This document shows positions 1 through 10,573 of a stretch of 64,000 nucleotides of DNA, piece by piece (the first letter of the stretch is position 1; each line of letters begins with the position of its first letter). A program made the translations under genes and the position numbers. Source of the stretch: Betaproteobacteria bacterium (GTDB taxonomy: Bacteria; Pseudomonadota; Gammaproteobacteria; Burkholderiales; Thiobacillaceae); the NCBI GenBank assembly GCA_016219425.1, contig JACRNB010000011.1, positions 124,001 through 188,000 of the forward strand. The letters run 5' to 3'. The notes below the pieces were generated by a model. That model saw nothing but the letters and a program-made list of their open reading frames with translations, made no database searches and had not been told where the DNA came from.

Positions 1-100
1 CGCCGATGTCGTAACCGAACCCAACCGCCGCGACGCCTTTCTGGCCGTCGCCCCGCAGACCGAGGCCGGTCTGTATCTGGTGCCCAAAGTAATCGAATAA
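1..100 (+). CDS. gatC: GatC, 3' end only (amidotransferase subunit C)
   Basis: This is the carboxy-terminal end of GatC, the small subunit of the GatCAB amidotransferase that converts Glu-tRNA(Gln) and Asp-tRNA(Asn) to Gln- and Asn-tRNA. The window opens inside the gene. The frame starting at base 2 ends with [10 protein letters not shown] before the TAA at 98-100, which matches the conserved GatC tail. gatA follows after 34 bp, so the operon order is gatC-gatA-(uma2)-gatB. Confidence 0.9.
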   Translation, partial: ADVVTEPNRRDAFLAVAPQTEAGLYLVPKVIE

Positions 101-134
101 CGCGCCGGGAGCCGAAGCTCCCGCCTGCCCCGCC

Positions 135-1595
135 ATGACCCATACCCTCAAACATCTCTCCACCCTGCTCGCCCAGGGCCAGGCCTCCAGCGTCGAGCTG
201 TGCCAGGACTATCTGGCGCGCATCCAGCGTCTGAATCCGACGCTCAACGCTTTCATCACCGTGGACCCGGCCCGCACCCTGGCCGAGGCCGCCGCCGCCG
301 ATGCGCGCCGCGCCGCCGGCAATGCCGGTGCGCTCACCGGCGTCCCCATCGCGCACAAGGACATCTTCTGCGCCGAAGGCTGGCTCACCACCTGCGGCTC
401 CAGGATGCTGTCCAACTTCGTCTCGCCCTACGACGCGCACGTCATCGAGCAATTCAAGGCTGCGGGCATGCCCTGTCTGGGCAAGACCAATATGGACGAG
501 TTCGCCATGGGCTCCTCCAACGAGACTTCGTTTTTCGGCGCGGTAAAGAACCCCTGGGACGTGGCCCGCGTGCCCGGCGGTTCCTCCGGCGGCAGCGCCG
601 CCTGCGTGGCGGCGCGCCTTGCCCCGGCGGCCACCGGCACGGATACCGGCGGCTCCATCCGCCAGCCGGCGGCCCTGTGCGGCATCACCGGCCTGAAACC
701 CACCTACGGCGTGGTGTCGCGCTACGGCATGATCGCCTTCGCCTCCAGCCTGGACCAGGGCGGCCCCATGGCCCAGACCGCCGAAGATTGCGCCCTGCTG
801 CTCAACGTCATGGCCGGGTTCGATACGCGCGACTCCACCAGCCTGGAGCGGGAGAAAGAGGAGTACGCGCGCGCGTTGACCCAACCGAGCGCCCAACCCC
901 TGGCCGGCCTGCGCATCGGCCTGCCGCGCGAGTTTTTCGGCGCGGGGCTGAGCGGCGACACCGCCCAGGCCGTGGCAGCGGCCATCGCCCAATACCGCGC
1001 TCTGGGGGCGACCACCGTGGAGGTGGGCCTGCCCAACTCCAACCTGTCCGTGGCCGCCTACTATGTGCTGGCCCCGGCGGAGGCGTCTTCCAACCTGTCC
1101 CGCTTCGACGGCGTGCGCTACGGCTATCGCACCCCGGAGTACGCCGACCTCACCGACCTGTACGAGAAGACCCGCGCCGAAGGCTTCGGCGCCGAGGTGA
1201 AGCGCCGCATCATGATCGGCGCCTATGTGCTCTCGCACGGCTACTACGACGCCTACTACCTCCAGGCGCAAAAGCTGCGCCGCCTCATCGCCAACGACTT
1301 CGCCGCGGCATTCCAGCAGTGCGACGTGATCCTCGGCCCCACCGCCCCCACCACGGCGTTCAAGCTGGGCGAGAAGGCGGACGACCCGGTGCAGATGTAT
1401 CTCTCCGACATCTACACCATCGCCGTGAACCTGGCCGGCCTGCCCGGCATGTCGCTGCCCTGCGGCTTCGACGCAGGCGGTCTGCCCATCGGCATGCAGT
1501 TGATCGGTAACTACTTCAGCGAGGCGCGCATGTTGAACGTGGCGCACCAGTACCAATTGGCGACCGACTGGCACGCGCGGGCGCCGCAACTCTGA
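135..1595 (+). CDS. gatA: Asp-tRNA(Asn)/Glu-tRNA(Gln) amidotransferase subunit A
   Basis: GatA is the glutaminase/amidase subunit of the cytoplasmic GatCAB complex; it releases ammonia from glutamine and channels it to GatB. The 486-aa length is normal. The amidase-signature Ser-cisSer-Lys triad is visible: Lys75 in [10 protein letters not shown], Ser150 in GGSSGGS and Ser174 in [12 protein letters not shown]. The ATG at 135 fits the family start (MTHTLKHLS). Complete and apparently functional. It is followed 12 bp later by an unexpected Uma2 gene rather than directly by gatB. Confidence 0.97.
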   Translation: MTHTLKHLSTLLAQGQASSVELCQDYLARIQRLNPTLNAFITVDPARTLAEAAAADARRAAGNAGALTGVPIAHKDIFCAEGWLTTCGSRMLSNFVSPYDAHVIEQFKAAGMPCLGKTNMDEFAMGSSNETSFFGAVKNPWDVARVPGGSSGGSAACVAARLAPAATGTDTGGSIRQPAALCGITGLKPTYGVVSRYGMIAFASSLDQGGPMAQTAEDCALLLNVMAGFDTRDSTSLEREKEEYARALTQPSAQPLAGLRIGLPREFFGAGLSGDTAQAVAAAIAQYRALGATTVEVGLPNSNLSVAAYYVLAPAEASSNLSRFDGVRYGYRTPEYADLTDLYEKTRAEGFGAEVKRRIMIGAYVLSHGYYDAYYLQAQKLRRLIANDFAAAFQQCDVILGPTAPTTAFKLGEKADDPVQMYLSDIYTIAVNLAGLPGMSLPCGFDAGGLPIGMQLIGNYFSEARMLNVAHQYQLATDWHARAPQL

Positions 1596-1607
1596 CGGGA
1601 GAACGCC

Positions 1608-2234
1608 ATGGGATTCGCACTGCGCAAGGACGAGCGGTATACGGTGGAGGACTACCTCACCTGGCCCGAGGACGGCCCGCGTTACGAGCTGATCGACGGC
1701 GTTCCCTATGAACTGAATGCGCCGGGGTATGAGCACCAGAGGGTGGTGGCGGCGCTGCACTACGAACTGGAATACCACAGGCGCGAGCGTCTCAAAGCCG
1801 GCGGCGGCGATGGCGGCCCGACCTGCGACATCCTGGAATCCCCCATCGATGTCGCCCTCTCCGACATCACCGTAGTGCAGCCCGATCTGATCGTGGTGTG
1901 CGACCCGTCCATCGTCGTGAATGGCGTGGTGCGCGGCGCGCCCGACCTGGTGGTGGAAGTCCTCTCCCCCAGCTCCGCCGCCAAGGACCGCAAACACAAA
2001 CGGCGCCTGTATGAAGCCGCCGGCGTGCCGCAATACCTGGTGATCGATCCGGCCTACCACTTCGTCGAGTCCTACCTTCTGGGCGCCGATGGCCGCTACC
2101 CGGAGCCGGACATCCTGGAGCCCGCCGACACACTCACGGTGCGCATCGCCCCCGGCTTCAGCCTCACCCTCTCCCAGCTCTTCGGCTGGACGCTGCCGCT
2201 GGAAGTGCGGCAGGAATACACACGCTACGGATAA
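1608..2234 (+). CDS. Uma2-family putative restriction endonuclease (DUF820)
   Basis: A 208-aa protein of the Uma2/DUF820 family, PD-(D/E)XK-fold nucleases of unknown physiological role that are abundant in cyanobacteria and some proteobacteria. The core is intact: RYELIDG near residue 25, VQPDLIVV near residue 88 and [19 protein letters not shown] at about residues 107-125, followed by the typical [11 protein letters not shown]. The gene sits between gatA (12-bp gap) and gatB (4-bp gap), with a purine-rich ribosome-binding sequence (gggaga) before its ATG. It is therefore embedded in the gat transcript without disturbing either neighbour. Substrate and partners are unknown; the family call is firm, nuclease activity is inferred. 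Confidence 0.88.
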   Translation: MGFALRKDERYTVEDYLTWPEDGPRYELIDGVPYELNAPGYEHQRVVAALHYELEYHRRERLKAGGGDGGPTCDILESPIDVALSDITVVQPDLIVVCDPSIVVNGVVRGAPDLVVEVLSPSSAAKDRKHKRRLYEAAGVPQYLVIDPAYHFVESYLLGADGRYPEPDILEPADTLTVRIAPGFSLTLSQLFGWTLPLEVRQEYTRYG

Positions 2235-2238
2235 CGCC

Positions 2239-3672
2239 ATGCAATGGGAAACCGTCATCGGACTCGAAGTCCACACGCAACTGACGACGCAATCGAAGAT
2301 CTTCTCCGGCGCCAGCACCGCCTTTGGCGCGGAGCCCAACACCCAGGCCTGCCAGGTAGACATCGCCCTGCCCGGCGTGTTGCCGGTGCTGAACAAGGGG
2401 GCGGTGGAACGGGCCATCCGCTTTGGTCTGGCCATCGGCGCCAAGCTCAACCGCGTGAACGTCTTTGACCGCAAGAATTACTTCTACCCGGACCTGCCCA
2501 AGGGCTACCAGATCAGCCAGCTCGCGCTCCCCATCGTCGAAGGCGGCAGCCTGACGATCCGGGTTGGCGAGACGGAAAAAACCGTGCGTCTGACCCGCGC
2601 CCATCTGGAAGAAGACGCCGGCAAGTCGTTGCATGAAGATTTCCACGGCATGACGGGCATCGACCTCAACCGCGCCGGCACGCCGTTGCTGGAGATCGTG
2701 TCCGAACCGGACATGCGTTCCGCCGCCGAGGCGGTGGCCTACGCCAAGGCGCTGCACACCCTGGTGACCTGGATCGGCATCTGCGACGGCAACATGCAGG
2801 AGGGCAGCTTCCGCGTGGACGCCAACGTCTCCGTGCGCCCCAAGGGCCAGGCCGAGTTCGGCACGCGGCGCGAGATCAAGAACCTGAACTCCTTCCGCTT
2901 CCTGGAGCAGGCCATCAACTACGAGGTGCGCTGGCAGATCGAACAGATCGAGGACGGCCACCCCATCCGCCAGGCCACCGTGCTGTTCGACCCGGACACG
3001 GGCGAGACCCGCATGATGCGCAGCAAGGAAGACGCCCACGACTACCGCTACTTCCCCGACCCGGACCTGCTGCCGGTGCGGCTGGATGAGGACTGGATCG
3101 AGCAGGTGCGGGGCGGGATGCCGGAACTGCCTCAGGACAAGCAGGTGCGTTATCGGGATGTTTTCGGACTATCGGCCTACGACGCCTCCACCCTGACCGG
3201 CAGCCGGGCCATGGCCGAATATTTCGAGGCCGTCGCTGCCGCCCTGCCCCGGCCCGACCCGAAGCTGGCGGCAAACTGGGTCATGGGCGATCTCGCCGCA
3301 TCGCTCAACAAGGCGGAACTGGACATCGCCGCCAGCCGCATCAGCACCGCGCAACTCGCCGGCCTGCTGGCCCGCATTCAGGACGGCGTCCTGTCCGGCA
3401 AGCTGGCCAAGCAGGTGTTCGAGGTGATGTGGACGGAAGGCGGTGAACCGGATGCCATCATCGAAGCCAAGGGCCTCAAGCAGATGTCCGACTCCGGCGA
3501 GGTGGAACGCATCATCGACGCGGTGCTCGCTGCCAACGCCAAGTCTGTCGAGGAGTTCCGCGCCGGCAAGGAGAAGGCCTTCAACGCCCTGGTGGGTCAG
3601 GTGATGAAGGCCACCAAGGGCAAGGCCAATCCGGCCCAGGTGAACGAGTTGCTGCGCGCTCGGCTGGGGTAG
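2239..3672 (+). CDS. gatB: Asp-tRNA(Asn)/Glu-tRNA(Gln) amidotransferase subunit B
   Basis: GatB binds and phosphorylates the misacylated tRNA in the GatCAB complex. The protein is 477 aa from the ATG at 2239 ([15 protein letters not shown]), the standard GatB start. The same frame is open further upstream, but that part overlaps the Uma2 gene and is not GatB-like. The GatB catalytic domain ([28 protein letters not shown]) is followed by the C-terminal helical/YqeY-like domain ending [18 protein letters not shown]. Complete. Confidence 0.97.
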   Translation: MQWETVIGLEVHTQLTTQSKIFSGASTAFGAEPNTQACQVDIALPGVLPVLNKGAVERAIRFGLAIGAKLNRVNVFDRKNYFYPDLPKGYQISQLALPIVEGGSLTIRVGETEKTVRLTRAHLEEDAGKSLHEDFHGMTGIDLNRAGTPLLEIVSEPDMRSAAEAVAYAKALHTLVTWIGICDGNMQEGSFRVDANVSVRPKGQAEFGTRREIKNLNSFRFLEQAINYEVRWQIEQIEDGHPIRQATVLFDPDTGETRMMRSKEDAHDYRYFPDPDLLPVRLDEDWIEQVRGGMPELPQDKQVRYRDVFGLSAYDASTLTGSRAMAEYFEAVAAALPRPDPKLAANWVMGDLAASLNKAELDIAASRISTAQLAGLLARIQDGVLSGKLAKQVFEVMWTEGGEPDAIIEAKGLKQMSDSGEVERIIDAVLAANAKSVEEFRAGKEKAFNALVGQVMKATKGKANPAQVNELLRARLG

Positions 3673-3690
3673 AACAACCTCAGCGCGGGG

Positions 3691-4278
3691 TTAACGAACG
3701 CTTTTACCTGTGAGCTGGATGTAGCGCTGAACGTCGGAGTCGAAGCGGGCATTCATCTCCTTCAACTCGTGCTCCTGCTTGGCGATCAACTTGGTCAGCG
3801 AGTCGATCTCCACCTGCATTTCCTCGCTTTGCTTGCGCGCCGCCGGGTCGGTGGCCAGTTTCCCGCCGGTCAGCTTTTTCAGGGTTGAGTTCGCCTCTTC
3901 CAGGCGCGTTTGCAGGCTCTTGATCTTGTTGCCGGCCAACTGGTTGGACCGCATCCTCGCCTGGTTGATCTCCTCGGTATTGGCGTAGGTGGAGAGCAGC
4001 GCCCGGTCCCGCCGTTGCTGCGTGGCGGTGTGACGCAGCGCCTGTTCCTGCCGCTCGTTCTCTTCTTCCCGCTCTTCCGGAGTCATGGCGCCGCGCGTGT
4101 GCTCCTGAGTCACCCGCCCCTGCTTGTCCAACTCCCTGTGGCCTTTCCCGGTCTGTTGCGCCGGCAAGGTATCGCTGTAATGCACCTTGCCGCGCTCGTC
4201 CACCCAGCGGTAGGTCGGGGCGGCGACAGTCAGCAAGGGCGCTGCCAGCAAGATCCCGGCGAGGATCGTCCGTTTCAT
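3691..4278 (-). CDS. DUF4124-domain secreted protein with coiled coil
   Basis: A 195-aa exported protein of unknown function. The start MKRTILAGILLAAPLLTVAAP gives a clear signal peptide. It is followed by a DUF4124 motif (YRWVDERGKVHYSD), a short beta domain common in proteobacterial periplasmic proteins. The remainder is charged and predicted coiled coil (SLQTRLEEANSTLKKL; LTKLIAKQEHELKEMNARF). The longer open frame running into pyrE was rejected because it has no signal peptide. The start lies 1 bp beyond the pyrE stop, so the two genes are probably co-transcribed. Confidence 0.8.
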   Translation of the reverse strand: MKRTILAGILLAAPLLTVAAPTYRWVDERGKVHYSDTLPAQQTGKGHRELDKQGRVTQEHTRGAMTPEEREEENERQEQALRHTATQQRRDRALLSTYANTEEINQARMRSNQLAGNKIKSLQTRLEEANSTLKKLTGGKLATDPAARKQSEEMQVEIDSLTKLIAKQEHELKEMNARFDSDVQRYIQLTGKSVR

Positions 4279-4279
4279 G

Positions 4280-4927
4280 TCAGGTAAGTTGTATGCCATA
4301 TGCATCCCGATAACGCTGAATGGCCGCCAGGGTTGCACGCCATTCCTCCCGGCCCTGGAGGTAAGCGACCAGATCATTCAAGTTGATGATGCTGAGGACC
4401 GGCAGATCAAAATCCCGCGCCACTTCCTGCACGGCGGACAGTTCGCCCTGCCCCTTCTCCATGCGATCCAGCGCGATGGCCACGCCGCACGGAGTCGCGC
4501 CGGCCTGTCGGATCATCTCCACGGACTCGCGTACCGAGGTGCCGGCGGAAATCACGTCATCCACGATCAGGATGCGGCCCGACAGGGGGGCGCCCACAAG
4601 ATGACCGCCCTCGCCGTGATCCTTGGCTTCCTTGCGGTTGTAGGTAAAAGGAAGGTTGCGCCCCGCCGCCGCCAAGGCGATGGCAATACTGGAAACCAGG
4701 GGAATCCCCTTGTAAGCCGGCCCGAACAGACCATCAACACCCAGTCCGGAATCGAGTATGGTCCCCGCATAAAACTCCCCCAGACGCTTGAGGGCGAGGC
4801 CATCGTCAAACAAACCGGCATTGAAGAAATAGGGACTCAGACGCCCAGCCTTGGTCTTGAACTCACCGAACAGGAGCACCTTGCGGGCAATCGCGAAATC
4901 AAGAAATTCACTGGCAAGCTGGGACAT
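4280..4927 (-). CDS. pyrE: Orotate phosphoribosyltransferase
   Basis: PyrE converts orotate plus PRPP to orotidine 5'-monophosphate in pyrimidine synthesis. At 215 aa it has the usual length. The PRPP-binding loop [14 protein letters not shown] is intact, and the N-terminal [19 protein letters not shown] segment with the [12 protein letters not shown] segment is characteristic. It is transcribed from the minus strand ahead of the DUF4124 gene with 1 bp between them. tRNA-Pro lies upstream in the same orientation. Confidence 0.97.
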   Translation of the reverse strand: MSQLASEFLDFAIARKVLLFGEFKTKAGRLSPYFFNAGLFDDGLALKRLGEFYAGTILDSGLGVDGLFGPAYKGIPLVSSIAIALAAAGRNLPFTYNRKEAKDHGEGGHLVGAPLSGRILIVDDVISAGTSVRESVEMIRQAGATPCGVAIALDRMEKGQGELSAVQEVARDFDLPVLSIINLNDLVAYLQGREEWRATLAAIQRYRDAYGIQLT

Positions 4928-5036
4928 GGCTATTGCGGGGTTCTTCCTGTCGATGGCGAATCTTATCAGGGGGGCGATGCGACCAAGCTCCGGCCAGCAG
5001 AGACGCGCATTCCATCGGGAATCAACAGGGGGAAAA

Positions 5037-5115
<79 letters not shown>

Positions 5116-5141
5116 ACTGGGGACCGACTTCCGAGCGGAAG

Positions 5142-6110
5142 TCAGAATTCGCGGGCTACCGCAAAGGCCGTCAATTCTAGCAAAGCCTCCTGGTATTGGC
5201 TATCCGGAAGCCCGTCCAGGGCCTGTCTTGCGAGTGCTGCTTCGGATTCCGCCTGCGCCCTGGCATGGTCCAGAGCGCCCGTTTTGCGCACGATGGCGAG
5301 GATGTCGTTGAACCCCCCCGCATCGCCCTGACGGATGGCTTCCCGGATCAACTCGGCATCCGCCACATCGGCATGCTTCATGGCGAAGATCAGTGGCATG
5401 GTGGGTTTCCCCTCTGCCAGATCATCGCCCACGTTCTTGCCGATGACATCGGTGTCACCCGAGTAATCCAGTACATCGTCGATCAACTGGAAAGCGGTTC
5501 CAAGGTGCATGCCGAAGCGTCCCAGCGCCTCTTCCTGTTCCGCCGACGCGCCGGAAACAATCGCGCCAAGACGCCCGGACGCCTCGAACAGCTTGGCAGT
5601 CTTGTAGCGAATCACGCGCAGATAGGCGCTTTCATCCACGTCCGGCTCGTTGCAGTTCATGAGTTGGAGGACTTCGCCCTCGGCGATGATGTTGGTGGCC
5701 TCGGACAACACTTCCATGACGTGCATGTTCCGCAGTGCAACCATCATCTGGAAGGCGCGGGAGTAGAGAAAATCCCCCACCAGGACGCTGGCCGCATTGC
5801 CGTACAAGGCGTTGGCCGTTTCACGTCCGCGCCGCAAATCGGAGGCGTCCACCACATCGTCATGCAGCAGTGTCGCGGTATGGATGAACTCAACCACCGC
5901 GGCAAGGGTGTGCTGGCCTGCCCCGTGATACCCCATGACTCCCGCCGACATCAGAACCAGCGCCGGACGCAGACGCTTGCCGCCGCCGTGGATGATGTAT
6001 TCGGAGACCTGGCGCACCAGCGCCACCTCGGAATGGAGACTGGCATGGATGACCCGATCCACTTCGGCCATGTCTTGGGCAATCAGAGTCTGGAACAGGA
6101 GCTTGGACAC
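5142..6110 (-). CDS. ispB: Polyprenyl (octaprenyl) diphosphate synthase
   Basis: A 322-aa trans-prenyl transferase that makes the long isoprenoid chain of ubiquinone. Both aspartate-rich motifs are present: DDVVD in the first (within TATLLHDDVVDASDLRRG) and DDVLD in the second (AFQLIDDVLDYSGD). The N-terminal GGGKRLRPALVLMSAG is the IPP-binding region. The length and sequence type fit IspB rather than the shorter farnesyl synthase, which is encoded separately at 44.9 kb. It lies between two tRNA genes on the same strand. The exact chain length cannot be read from sequence. Confidence 0.93.
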   Translation of the reverse strand: MSKLLFQTLIAQDMAEVDRVIHASLHSEVALVRQVSEYIIHGGGKRLRPALVLMSAGVMGYHGAGQHTLAAVVEFIHTATLLHDDVVDASDLRRGRETANALYGNAASVLVGDFLYSRAFQMMVALRNMHVMEVLSEATNIIAEGEVLQLMNCNEPDVDESAYLRVIRYKTAKLFEASGRLGAIVSGASAEQEEALGRFGMHLGTAFQLIDDVLDYSGDTDVIGKNVGDDLAEGKPTMPLIFAMKHADVADAELIREAIRQGDAGGFNDILAIVRKTGALDHARAQAESEAALARQALDGLPDSQYQEALLELTAFAVAREF

Positions 6111-6148
6111 AGCCTGGATGGGGGTTTCTGGTAACGGGTTATCTGGAT

Positions 6149-6224
<76 letters not shown>

Positions 6225-6284
6225 GCGGCGGCGAATTATACATATCCCCAGAGACGAATCCCCCGGCCTGCGCCCTCCCCGCAA

Positions 6285-6350
6285 GGGTAGTCATGCCTAC
6301 CCACAGTGGAGATGGGCGCACGAGATTAATAAAGAGGTTTGAATTACCTC
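6285..6350 (+). promoter_or_regulatory. Candidate regulatory dyads upstream of prpE
   Basis: The 194-bp gap between tRNA-Thr and prpE holds two inverted repeats. A perfect GGGTAG-N6-CTACCC dyad spans 6285-6302, and a GAGGT-N7-ACCTC dyad spans 6334-6350. No prpR regulator gene is adjacent. The first dyad resembles half-sites found upstream of dsrA at about 30.85 kb. Function is inferred from symmetry and position only. Confidence 0.4.
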
Positions 6351-6418
6351 ATGACGTCCCCCCTGAAAAGACGTTACAAAGCCCCACCCAGGACCGGCCC
6401 GAACCGGAGGAGACGAGC

Positions 6419-8320
6419 ATGACCCACGCGGAATTCCATCGCCGTTCCATCGACGACCCCCAGGGTTTCTGGGGCGAGCAGGCCGCCCTGATCGACTGGC
6501 AGACGCCGCCCGCGCAAATCCTCGATTACTCCAACCCGCCCTTCCGCAAATGGTTCGTGGGCGGGACTACCAACCTGTGCCACAACGCGGTGGACCGCCA
6601 CCTCGCCGCCCGCGCTGACCAGGCCGCCATCCAGTACCTTTCCAGCGAGACCGGCGAGGCGCGCAGCTACACCTACGCCGAACTGCACCGCGAGGTGAAC
6701 CGCTGCGCCGCGGTGCTGCGCCACCTGGGGGTGAAGAAGGGCGAGCGCGTGGTGATCTACATGCCCATGGTGGCGGAGGCGGTGTTCTGCATGTTGGCCT
6801 GCGCGCGCCTGGGCGCGGTGCACTCCGTGGTGTTCGGCGGCTTCGCGGCGCACAACCTGGCCCTGCGCATCGACGACGCCAAACCCTGCCTGCTGATCTG
6901 CGCCGATGCCGGGATGCGCGGCGGCAAGCCTGTGCCCTACAAGCATCTGGTGGACGCGGCGATCAAGGAAGCGAAGTTCCCGCCGCCCAAGGTGCTGATC
7001 GTGGATCGCGGCCTGGACGCCGACATGCGCCTCGTGCCAGGCCGCGACGAAGACTATTGGGATCTGCGCGACGACTTCCGCGATGCCGAAGTGCCCGTCA
7101 CCTGGCTGGAAGCCAACGAACCCAGCTACATCCTCTACACCAGCGGCACCACCGGCAAACCGAAAGGCGTACAGCGCGACGTGGGCGGCTACGCCGTGGC
7201 CCTGGCCGCCTCCATGAAGTACATCTACGGCGCGGGGGATGGCAAAGGCGCGGGCGAGGCCATGTTCACCACCTCCGACATCGGCTGGGTGGTGGGCCAC
7301 AGCTACATCGTCTACGGCCCCCTGATCCACGGCATGACCACCATCGTCTACGAAGGCCTGCCGATCAAGCCGGACGCCGGCATCTGGTGGCGCATCGTGC
7401 AGGAGCACAAGGTCACCACCATGTTCTCCTCCCCCACCGCCATCCGCGTACTCAAGAAGCAAGACCCGGAGTGGTTGAAGAAATACGACATCTCCAGCCT
7501 GCGCTACCTGTTCATCGCCGGCGAGCCCCTGGACGAGCCCACCAGCCGCTGGATCAGCGACGGCCTGGGCGTGCCCGTCATCGACCACTACTGGCAGACC
7601 GAAACCGGCTGGGCCATGCTGACCCTGCTGCCGGGGATCGAGATGAAACCCGTGCGCTTCGGCTCCCCCGGCTTCCCCGCTTACGGCTTCAACATCCGCG
7701 TGGTGAACGAGCTCACCGGCGCGGACTGCGGCCCCAATGAAAAGGGCGTGCTGGCCGTCGTGCCGCCCCTGCCGCCGGGCTGCCTCACCACGGTCTGGGG
7801 CGACGACGACCGCTTCGTGAACTCCTACTTCGGCCAGTTCAAGGATCTGCTCTATTCCTCCAGCGACTGGGCGCTGCGGGATGCGGACGGCTACTTCTTC
7901 ATCCTGGGCCGCACCGATGACGTCATCAACACCGCCGGCCACCGCCTCGGCACGCGCGAGATCGAAGAGGCCCTGCAAGCCCACCCCGGCATTGCCGAAG
8001 TCGCCGTGGTGGGGGTGGCGGACGAACTCAAGGGCCAGGTTCCCATCGGCTTCTGCACCGTGAAAGACGTGAGCCGCATCGCCGACGCGGCAGGGCGGGA
8101 GCAGATGGCGCAGGAGTGCATCGCCAAGGTGGCGGAACTCCTGGGCGCGGTGGCCAAACCGCACCGGCTGTACTTTGTCAACAGCCTGCCCAAGACCCGC
8201 TCCGGCAAGCTGCTGCGCCGCTCCATCCAGGCCCTGGCGGAAGGCCGCGAGACCGGCGACCTTTCCACCCTGGACGACCCCAACTCGCTGGAGGAAATCC
8301 GCAAGGCGGTGGGCCGATGA
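6419..8320 (+). CDS. prpE: Propionate--CoA ligase
   Basis: PrpE activates propionate to propionyl-CoA with ATP, the entry step of the methylcitrate cycle. The protein is 633 aa from the ATG at 6419, which has a strong upstream GGAGGAG; the frame is open further upstream but lacks family similarity. AMP-binding motifs are visible: YTSGTTGKPKG (P-loop), DHYWQTETGW, and the C-terminal SGKLLRRS containing the conserved acylatable Lys region. The N-terminal FWGEQAALIDW and NPPFRKWFVGG favour PrpE over acetyl-CoA synthetase. It is first in the order prpE-B-C-D. Confidence 0.93.
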   Translation: MTHAEFHRRSIDDPQGFWGEQAALIDWQTPPAQILDYSNPPFRKWFVGGTTNLCHNAVDRHLAARADQAAIQYLSSETGEARSYTYAELHREVNRCAAVLRHLGVKKGERVVIYMPMVAEAVFCMLACARLGAVHSVVFGGFAAHNLALRIDDAKPCLLICADAGMRGGKPVPYKHLVDAAIKEAKFPPPKVLIVDRGLDADMRLVPGRDEDYWDLRDDFRDAEVPVTWLEANEPSYILYTSGTTGKPKGVQRDVGGYAVALAASMKYIYGAGDGKGAGEAMFTTSDIGWVVGHSYIVYGPLIHGMTTIVYEGLPIKPDAGIWWRIVQEHKVTTMFSSPTAIRVLKKQDPEWLKKYDISSLRYLFIAGEPLDEPTSRWISDGLGVPVIDHYWQTETGWAMLTLLPGIEMKPVRFGSPGFPAYGFNIRVVNELTGADCGPNEKGVLAVVPPLPPGCLTTVWGDDDRFVNSYFGQFKDLLYSSSDWALRDADGYFFILGRTDDVINTAGHRLGTREIEEALQAHPGIAEVAVVGVADELKGQVPIGFCTVKDVSRIADAAGREQMAQECIAKVAELLGAVAKPHRLYFVNSLPKTRSGKLLRRSIQALAEGRETGDLSTLDDPNSLEEIRKAVGR

Positions 8321-8340
8321 CCCAACTACGATGATTCAAC

Positions 8341-8451
8341 TCCCCTCCCCCCTCGGGGGAGGGGCCGGGGGTGAGGGAGCAACGGTTGCCATGGTGACCG
8401 TTGCTCCCTCACCCCAGCCCTCTCCCGGTGGGAGAGGGAGCAAACCAGGAA
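8341..8451. repeat. Palindromic interspersed repeat, copy 1 (prpE-prpB gap)
   Basis: A GC-rich intergenic element. Its inner arms GGGTGAGGGAGCAACGGT and ACCGTTGCTCCCTCACCC form an 18-bp perfect stem, and its outer parts are themselves hairpins (CTCCCCC..GGGGGAG and CCTCTCCC..GGGAGAGG). Near-identical sequences occur at 10574-10675 and 12153-12199. The REP/BIME-like class is inferred from its structure and intergenic placement. Confidence 0.85.
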
Positions 8452-8458
8452 GCGCACC

Positions 8459-9343
8459 ATGACAGCATCCCTCACCCCCGGCGCGAAATTCCGCGCCGCC
8501 GTCGCCGCCGAGCGGCCCCTCCAGGTGGTCGGCGCCATCAACGCCTACGCCGCCCTGCTGGCCGAGCACTCCGGTTTTCAGGCCCTCTACCTCTCGGGCG
8601 GCGGCGTCGCGGCCAGCTCCTGCGGCATCCCTGACTTAGGGATAACCACCCTGGAAGACGTGCTGGTGGACGCCCGCCGTATCACCGACGTCACGCCCCT
8701 GCCGCTGCTGGTGGACATCGACACCGGCTGGGGCGGGGCCTTCAACATCGCCCGCGCCGTGCGCGCCCTCACCCGCGCCGGGGTGGCGGCGGTGCACATC
8801 GAAGATCAGGTGATGCAGAAGCGCTGCGGCCACCGCCCCGGCAAGGCCATCGTCAGCCAGACCGAGATGGTGGACCGGGTGAAGGCGGCGGTGGACGCCC
8901 GCATCGACCCCGAGTTCGTCATCATGGCCCGCACCGACGCGCTCCAGGCCGAGGGCCTGCAGGCGGCCATCGACCGCGCCTGCGCCTGCGTGGAAGCCGG
9001 GGCGGACATGATCTTCCCCGAGGCCATGACCCAGTTGGATCAGTACGCCGCCTTCGCCAAGGCGGTACACGTGCCCATCCTCGCCAACATCACCGAGTTC
9101 GGCGCGACGCCGCTGTTCAGCGTGGACGAGCTGCGCGACGTGGGCGTAGGCCTGGCGCTCTACCCCCTCTCCGCCTTCCGCGCCATGGCCCAGGCGGCCC
9201 TGGGGGTATACGGCGCGATCCGCCAGGACGGCCACCAGAAGAACGTGCTGAACGTGATGCAGCCCCGCATGGAGCTGTACGAGCACCTGGGCTACCACGC
9301 GTTTGAACAGAAGCTGGATGCGCTGTTTGCCGAAGGCAAGTGA
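8459..9343 (+). CDS. prpB: 2-methylisocitrate lyase
   Basis: PrpB cleaves 2-methylisocitrate to pyruvate and succinate, the last step of the methylcitrate cycle. At 294 aa it has the family length. The active-site loop with Cys123 ([10 protein letters not shown]) and the metal-binding region [12 protein letters not shown] identify the isocitrate-lyase/PEP-mutase superfamily. The ATG at 8459 is used; the preceding gap is filled by a palindromic repeat. Confidence 0.95.
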   Translation: MTASLTPGAKFRAAVAAERPLQVVGAINAYAALLAEHSGFQALYLSGGGVAASSCGIPDLGITTLEDVLVDARRITDVTPLPLLVDIDTGWGGAFNIARAVRALTRAGVAAVHIEDQVMQKRCGHRPGKAIVSQTEMVDRVKAAVDARIDPEFVIMARTDALQAEGLQAAIDRACACVEAGADMIFPEAMTQLDQYAAFAKAVHVPILANITEFGATPLFSVDELRDVGVGLALYPLSAFRAMAQAALGVYGAIRQDGHQKNVLNVMQPRMELYEHLGYHAFEQKLDALFAEGK

Positions 9344-9346
9344 CCT

Positions 9347-9395
9347 GTAGCGCCGGCTTCCAGCCGGCAAGTTGCCGGCTGGAAGCCGGCGCTAC
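9347..9395. repeat. Perfect 49-bp palindrome (prpB-prpC gap)
   Basis: Two 24-nt arms of perfect complementarity surround a single central G. The arm begins GTAGCGCCGGCTTCCAGCCG. This is a different family from the repeats in the neighbouring gaps. A transcript would form a very stable hairpin just upstream of the prpC ribosome-binding site (AAGGAG). Confidence 0.9.
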
Positions 9396-9410
9396 GAACA
9401 AGGAGACACC

Positions 9411-10571
9411 ATGAACGAAGCCCCCGCCCCCAAGCCGAAGAAATCCGTCGCCCTGTCCGGCGTCGTCGCCGGCAACACCGCCCTGTGCACCGTGGGCCGC
9501 ACCGGCAACGACCTGCACTATCGCGGCTACGACATCCTCGACATCGCCGATGTGTGCGAATTCGAAGAAGTGGCCCACCTGCTCATCCACGGCCACTTTC
9601 CCAACCGGGAGGAGCTGAAGGCCTACAAGACCAGGCTGCAAGGCCTGCGCAGCCTGCCCACCGTGCTGAAGACGGTGCTGGAGCAACTGCCCGCCAGCGC
9701 GCACCCCATGGACGTGATGCGCACCGCCGTCTCGGTGCTGGGCTGCGTGCTGCCGGAAGAAGAAAAACAGCCCATCCTGGGCGCGCGCCACATCGCCGAC
9801 CGCCTCATCGCCAGCCTGGGTTCGGCCCTGGTGTACTGGTTCCATTTCAGCCAGAACGGTCGCCGTATCGAGGTGGAGACGGAGGACGACTCCATCGGCG
9901 GCCACTTCCTGCACCTGCTGCATGGCGCGCGTTTGCCAGATGGGCCGCCGGAGATCTGGGTGCGCGCCATGCACACCTCCCTGATCCTCTACGCCGAGCA
10001 CGAATTCAACGCCTCCACCTTCACCGGGCGCGTCATCGCCGGCACCGGCTCCGACATGTACTCCGCCATCACCGGCGCGATTGGCGCGTTGCGTGGACCC
10101 AAACACGGCGGGGCCAACGAGGCGGCCTTCGGCATCCAGAGCCGCTACGACACGGCGGACGAGGCCGAGGCCGACATCCGCGCGCGCGTGGCGAACAAGG
10201 AGGTCATCATCCGCCTCGGCCACCCGGTCTATACCATTGCCGCCCCGCGCAACGTGGTCATCAAGGCCGTGGCCAAGCGCCTGGCGGACCACAACGGCGA
10301 CCACAAGCTCTACAACGTGGCGGATCGGCTGGAGGCGGTAATGCGGGAGATCAAGAACATGTTCCCCAACCTGGATTGGTTCAGCTCCGTCAGCTACGCC
10401 ATGATGGGCGTGCCCACCGCCATGTTCACGCCGCTGTTCATCCTCTCGCGCACCACCGGCTGGGCCGCGCATGTGATCGAACAGCGTCTCGACGGCAAGA
10501 TCATCCGCCCCTCCGCCAACTACACCGGGCCGGAAGACCTGAAGTTCATCCCCATCGACCAACGCACCTGA
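9411..10571 (+). CDS. prpC: 2-methylcitrate synthase
   Basis: PrpC condenses propionyl-CoA with oxaloacetate. The protein is 386 aa from the ATG at 9411, preceded by AAGGAG. Citrate-synthase signatures are visible: [13 protein letters not shown] and [12 protein letters not shown] with the active-site region, and the N-terminal [17 protein letters not shown]. The length is that of the short methylcitrate/type II synthase class. Flanked by repeats but intact. Confidence 0.94.
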   Translation: MNEAPAPKPKKSVALSGVVAGNTALCTVGRTGNDLHYRGYDILDIADVCEFEEVAHLLIHGHFPNREELKAYKTRLQGLRSLPTVLKTVLEQLPASAHPMDVMRTAVSVLGCVLPEEEKQPILGARHIADRLIASLGSALVYWFHFSQNGRRIEVETEDDSIGGHFLHLLHGARLPDGPPEIWVRAMHTSLILYAEHEFNASTFTGRVIAGTGSDMYSAITGAIGALRGPKHGGANEAAFGIQSRYDTADEAEADIRARVANKEVIIRLGHPVYTIAAPRNVVIKAVAKRLADHNGDHKLYNVADRLEAVMREIKNMFPNLDWFSSVSYAMMGVPTAMFTPLFILSRTTGWAAHVIEQRLDGKIIRPSANYTGPEDLKFIPIDQRT

Positions 10572-10573
10572 TC

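Noticed and set aside
2089-2238. N-terminal extension of GatB
   Set aside because: The extension overlaps the Uma2 gene and has no GatB similarity; the ATG at 2239 gives the standard start.
6374-8164. Long open frame antisense to prpE
   Set aside because: His/Gly/Ala-rich translation typical of the antisense of a GC-rich gene; prpE has full family motifs.
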